Of a DNA stretch of 16,232 nt, positions 14,805 through 16,232 are shown one piece after another. Location of the stretch: contig JBMTQX010000067.1 in the NCBI GenBank assembly GCA_049446715.1, positions 1 to 16,232 on the forward strand. Direction: 5' to 3'. The position numbers and the translations under genes were made by a program. Every line of letters starts with the position of its first letter. The stretch's first letter is position 1. The DNA is from Eutrophocola sp049446715 (GTDB lineage Bacteria > Pseudomonadota > Gammaproteobacteria > Pseudomonadales > Pseudohongiellaceae). The notes beneath the pieces were generated by a model. That model searched no databases and was not told where the DNA came from. It saw nothing but the letters and a program-made list of their open reading frames with translations.

Positions 14805-14863
14805 CTTTCAGTCTTGCTTTCGGTCTTGCTTTCGGTCTTGCTTTCGGTCTAGCTTTGGGCTTG
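14805..14863. repeat. 12-bp tandem repeat, about 4.9 copies
   Basis: Four consecutive copies of CTTTCGGTCTTG (14805-14852; copy 1 has CAG for CGG, copy 4 ends TAG) and a degenerate fifth (14853-14863). It lies in the 229-bp divergent region between the flavoprotein and SnoaL-like genes. Units of 12 bp keep any reading frame open, which explains spurious ORFs on both strands. Confidence 0.85.
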
Positions 14864-14940
14864 CCCGCAGCAAGCAGCGTCCTGTATCTTGCGAGTCAAA
14901 AGCCAAGCAAGCATACCAAAGAAAAGGGGAGTGTGTTGAT

Positions 14941-15351
14941 ATGTCAGACAGTGAAAAACAGAACGAAACACTGGTCAGAAAATTCTTTGAAGTCCTCAGT
15001 GCCGGCGACCTGGAAACCCTCCGTGGCATGTTCCGCGAGGACGCCTGCTGGACCGCCATGTCCAAGGAGATTCCCGGTGCCGGTGCCCATCCCGGGCGTG
15101 ACCACATCATCGATGAATTCCTAGCGCCCGTGCGCGGCCTGTTCATTGACGGCGATCCCAAGGTGACCATCCACAAGCTCATGGCCAAGGACAACATGGT
15201 CTATGCTGAAACCCAGGCCACGGGCACGTTCCAGCACGGGCAGATGTACGACAACCTGTATTGCTGGGCCTTCGAAATTATCGATGGCCAGATTGACCAG
15301 GTACGTGAGTACATGGACAGCCACTACATCATGAGTGTGGTGCCGAGTTAA
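14941..15351 (+). CDS. SnoaL-like (NTF2-fold) protein
   Basis: A 136-residue protein with the NTF2-like/SnoaL pattern. The N-terminal helix reads NETLVRKFFEVLSAGDLETLRGMF (about 8-31, in parts), then a central GRDHIIDEFLAPVRGLF, and beta strands ending in FEIIDGQIDQVREYMDSHYI. The family includes small isomerases, dehydratases and hydrolases, and binding proteins of polyketide, steroid and aromatic metabolism; no catalytic activity can be read here. AAGGGGAG lies about 9 nt before the ATG. It is divergent from the flavoprotein gene and may share its regulation. There is no signal peptide. The family call is good, the function open. Confidence 0.88.
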   Translation: MSDSEKQNETLVRKFFEVLSAGDLETLRGMFREDACWTAMSKEIPGAGAHPGRDHIIDEFLAPVRGLFIDGDPKVTIHKLMAKDNMVYAETQATGTFQHGQMYDNLYCWAFEIIDGQIDQVREYMDSHYIMSVVPS

Positions 15352-15374
15352 TCCGGTAGCACCCTGCACGATGT

Positions 15375-15432
15375 TCGCGGCGAAAGCCGCTTCTACGGTA
15401 TCAACTCTTTGTAGGAGCGGCTTTCACCGCGA
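15375..15432. repeat. REP pair (REPIN-like)
   Basis: Two inverted 22-bp arms (15375-15396 and 15411-15432) with two mismatches and a 14-bp spacer, same GTAGGAGCGGCTTT core as the other pairs. It follows the SnoaL-like gene, where it may also act as a hairpin at the mRNA 3' end. Confidence 0.85.
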
Positions 15433-15470
15433 TGGCAACCCCCGTACCCATCCGCACCCATCCATTTTCC

Positions 15471-16014
15471 CTATCGCAACTCATCACGCCGCTTGATTAA
15501 CTGTACCTTGTTATGATCGGCATCGTCGTAATCGGCAAACTTGTTGTAACACCGATGAGTGCCAACACCTTGCGCGCATTCTTGATAGGACACCAGTAAT
15601 GCTCAGTGCGGGCAATCACTTCCCGCGTATACGCCACCACGCCTTTGCCATACCCGCAGTAAACACAGTTGAGTTTTTCAATGCCGTTGAGATAGGCCAG
15701 CTGGTGACGATCCATGACCATGTTGTCGCTGCGTTTCACCCGGCGAATGCCATACAACCGGAAACAGATGTGCTGATGGAACATGGTGGTGATATCGAAA
15801 AACGCGATAGGCATGATCATGGCGTAAATGAACGGGGATGACAGGATGTTGCGGATGCGGGAGGAAAACAGCCACGGCATGATGGCCTGTTTCAGTTTGC
15901 GATGGGCCTCCTCCACTTCCTTTTCAAAGCGCGCCCGCGAACCTTCAAAACGACAGCGGAATTCATCCTGCTTCTTGTTCAGTTCCTAGTACAGCTTTTT
16001 TCCAACGTGGCCAT
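15471..16014 (-). pseudogene. disrupted conserved hypothetical gene (FRLYGI / NCVYCGY family)
   Basis: The best-preserved part, 15497-15916, reads FFDITTMFHQHICFRLYGIRRVKR and later DRHQLAYLNGIEKLNCVYCGYG and RTEHYWCPIKNARKVL (quoted in parts), which I recognise as a conserved proteobacterial protein of unknown function with two membrane-like segments and a CxxC. Three lesions are visible. Near 15560-15563 one base is missing after KVL; the next frame continues as THRCYNKFADYDDADHNKV to a stop at 15471, the family-type ending. At 15986-15988 there is an in-frame TAG. At the A-run 15996-16001 the frame shifts again, upstream of which ELTDKMATLE continues the coiled-coil N-terminus. The start is uncertain (16014, or 16083). 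Sequencing error could explain one lesion, hardly all three. Confidence 0.7.
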
Positions 16015-16082
16015 TTTGTCGGTCAGTTCCGTGATGCTGCTCCTAGTGTTTTCCTTTGTCCGGGCCCGGATTGAGCCTATCA

Positions 16083-16232
16083 TGTCCCTAACGTCTGCCC
16101 AGCATTGCCGGCCCTGCACAACCTGCGGCAGACAGTGTTGTCACCCTGCTCGGCGATGCCTGTGACTCCTCCAACCGGCATTGTATTGCCGGCATTGAAC
16201 CCGACCAGGCACGCATCACTAGCCATCTCAAC
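16083..16232 (+). pseudogene. C-terminal remnant of a class II fumarase-like gene (partial)
   Basis: From 16140 the plus strand reads VTLLGDACDSSNRHCIAGIE then PDQARITSHLN to the window end. This aligns well from memory with the FumC C-terminal region (LL-D---S-N-HC--GIEP---RI). The preceding family segment (LNV..P...HN.L.S) is only found in another frame, as NVCPALPALHNLRQ (about 16093-16134), so a frameshift lies near 16135-16140. Nothing fumarase-like lies left of about 16083, where the disrupted minus-strand gene begins. It is therefore probably a truncated, decayed copy; the gene's end lies beyond the window. Confidence 0.5.

Noticed and set aside
14753..15124. Plus-strand frame with repeated AFGL units, and the opposite frame with QDRK units
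   Set aside because: Both are products of the 12-bp tandem repeat, which keeps frames open; they overlap the SnoaL-like gene out of frame.
3021..15432. CRISPR array among the repeats
   Set aside because: The repeats are inverted pairs or short tandem units without regular unique spacers, and no cas gene is present.

Overview
The window looks like chromosomal DNA from a GC-rich proteobacterium, most likely a gammaproteobacterium. The support is indirect: tightly packed minus-strand operons, paired REP-type palindromes with a GTAGGAGCGGCTT core of the Pseudomonas/Xanthomonas kind, and protein families typical of environmental Pseudomonadota. I see no tRNA, rRNA, CRISPR array, phage gene or intact insertion sequence.

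Layout from left to right. (1) At 36-2137 a minus-strand three-gene operon encodes a carboxymuconolactone-decarboxylase-family protein, a 3-hydroxyisobutyrate-dehydrogenase-type reductase and an MBL-fold hydrolase, with gaps of only 3 and 5 nt. (2) Divergent from it at 2239-3009 is a classical SDR dehydrogenase, followed by a 124-bp nested inverted repeat. (3) At 3164-4378 (minus) is a periplasmic substrate-binding protein of the branched-chain amino acid/amide (Liv) class. (4) The 550-bp gap 4379-4928 holds a nested composite repeat and a compact minus-strand transcription unit: promoter, a 14-nt sequence fully complementary to the conserved 16S rRNA 3' tail, a 26-codon ORF and an intrinsic terminator. 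This unrecognised micro-gene is the most unusual object in the window. (5) At 4929-8935 (minus) is a sulfur module: persulfide dioxygenase, type II sulfide:quinone oxidoreductase and a SulP anion transporter, with a candidate operator palindrome upstream. (6) At 9244-12981 (minus) is a Liv-type ABC transporter operon: a small unknown protein, LivH, a fused LivM-LivG protein and LivF, coupled by short overlaps. (7) At 13134-14711 (minus) is a phytoene-dehydrogenase/PYROXD2-like flavoprotein, divergent from a SnoaL-like protein at 14941-15351, with a 12-bp tandem repeat between them. (8) The right edge is decayed: a multiply disrupted conserved gene (minus) abuts what looks like a fumarase C-terminal remnant (plus).

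How the genes may work together. The ABC transporter (LivH, LivM-G, LivF plus the separately encoded binding protein) probably imports a small organic substrate. The flavoprotein, SnoaL-like protein, SDR, reductase, CMD-family protein and MBL hydrolase form a plausible, unproven, catabolic set for it. The sulfur module is self-contained: sulfide is oxidised to persulfide, persulfide to sulfite, and SulP may move the anion product. It sits between the transporter core and its probable binding protein.
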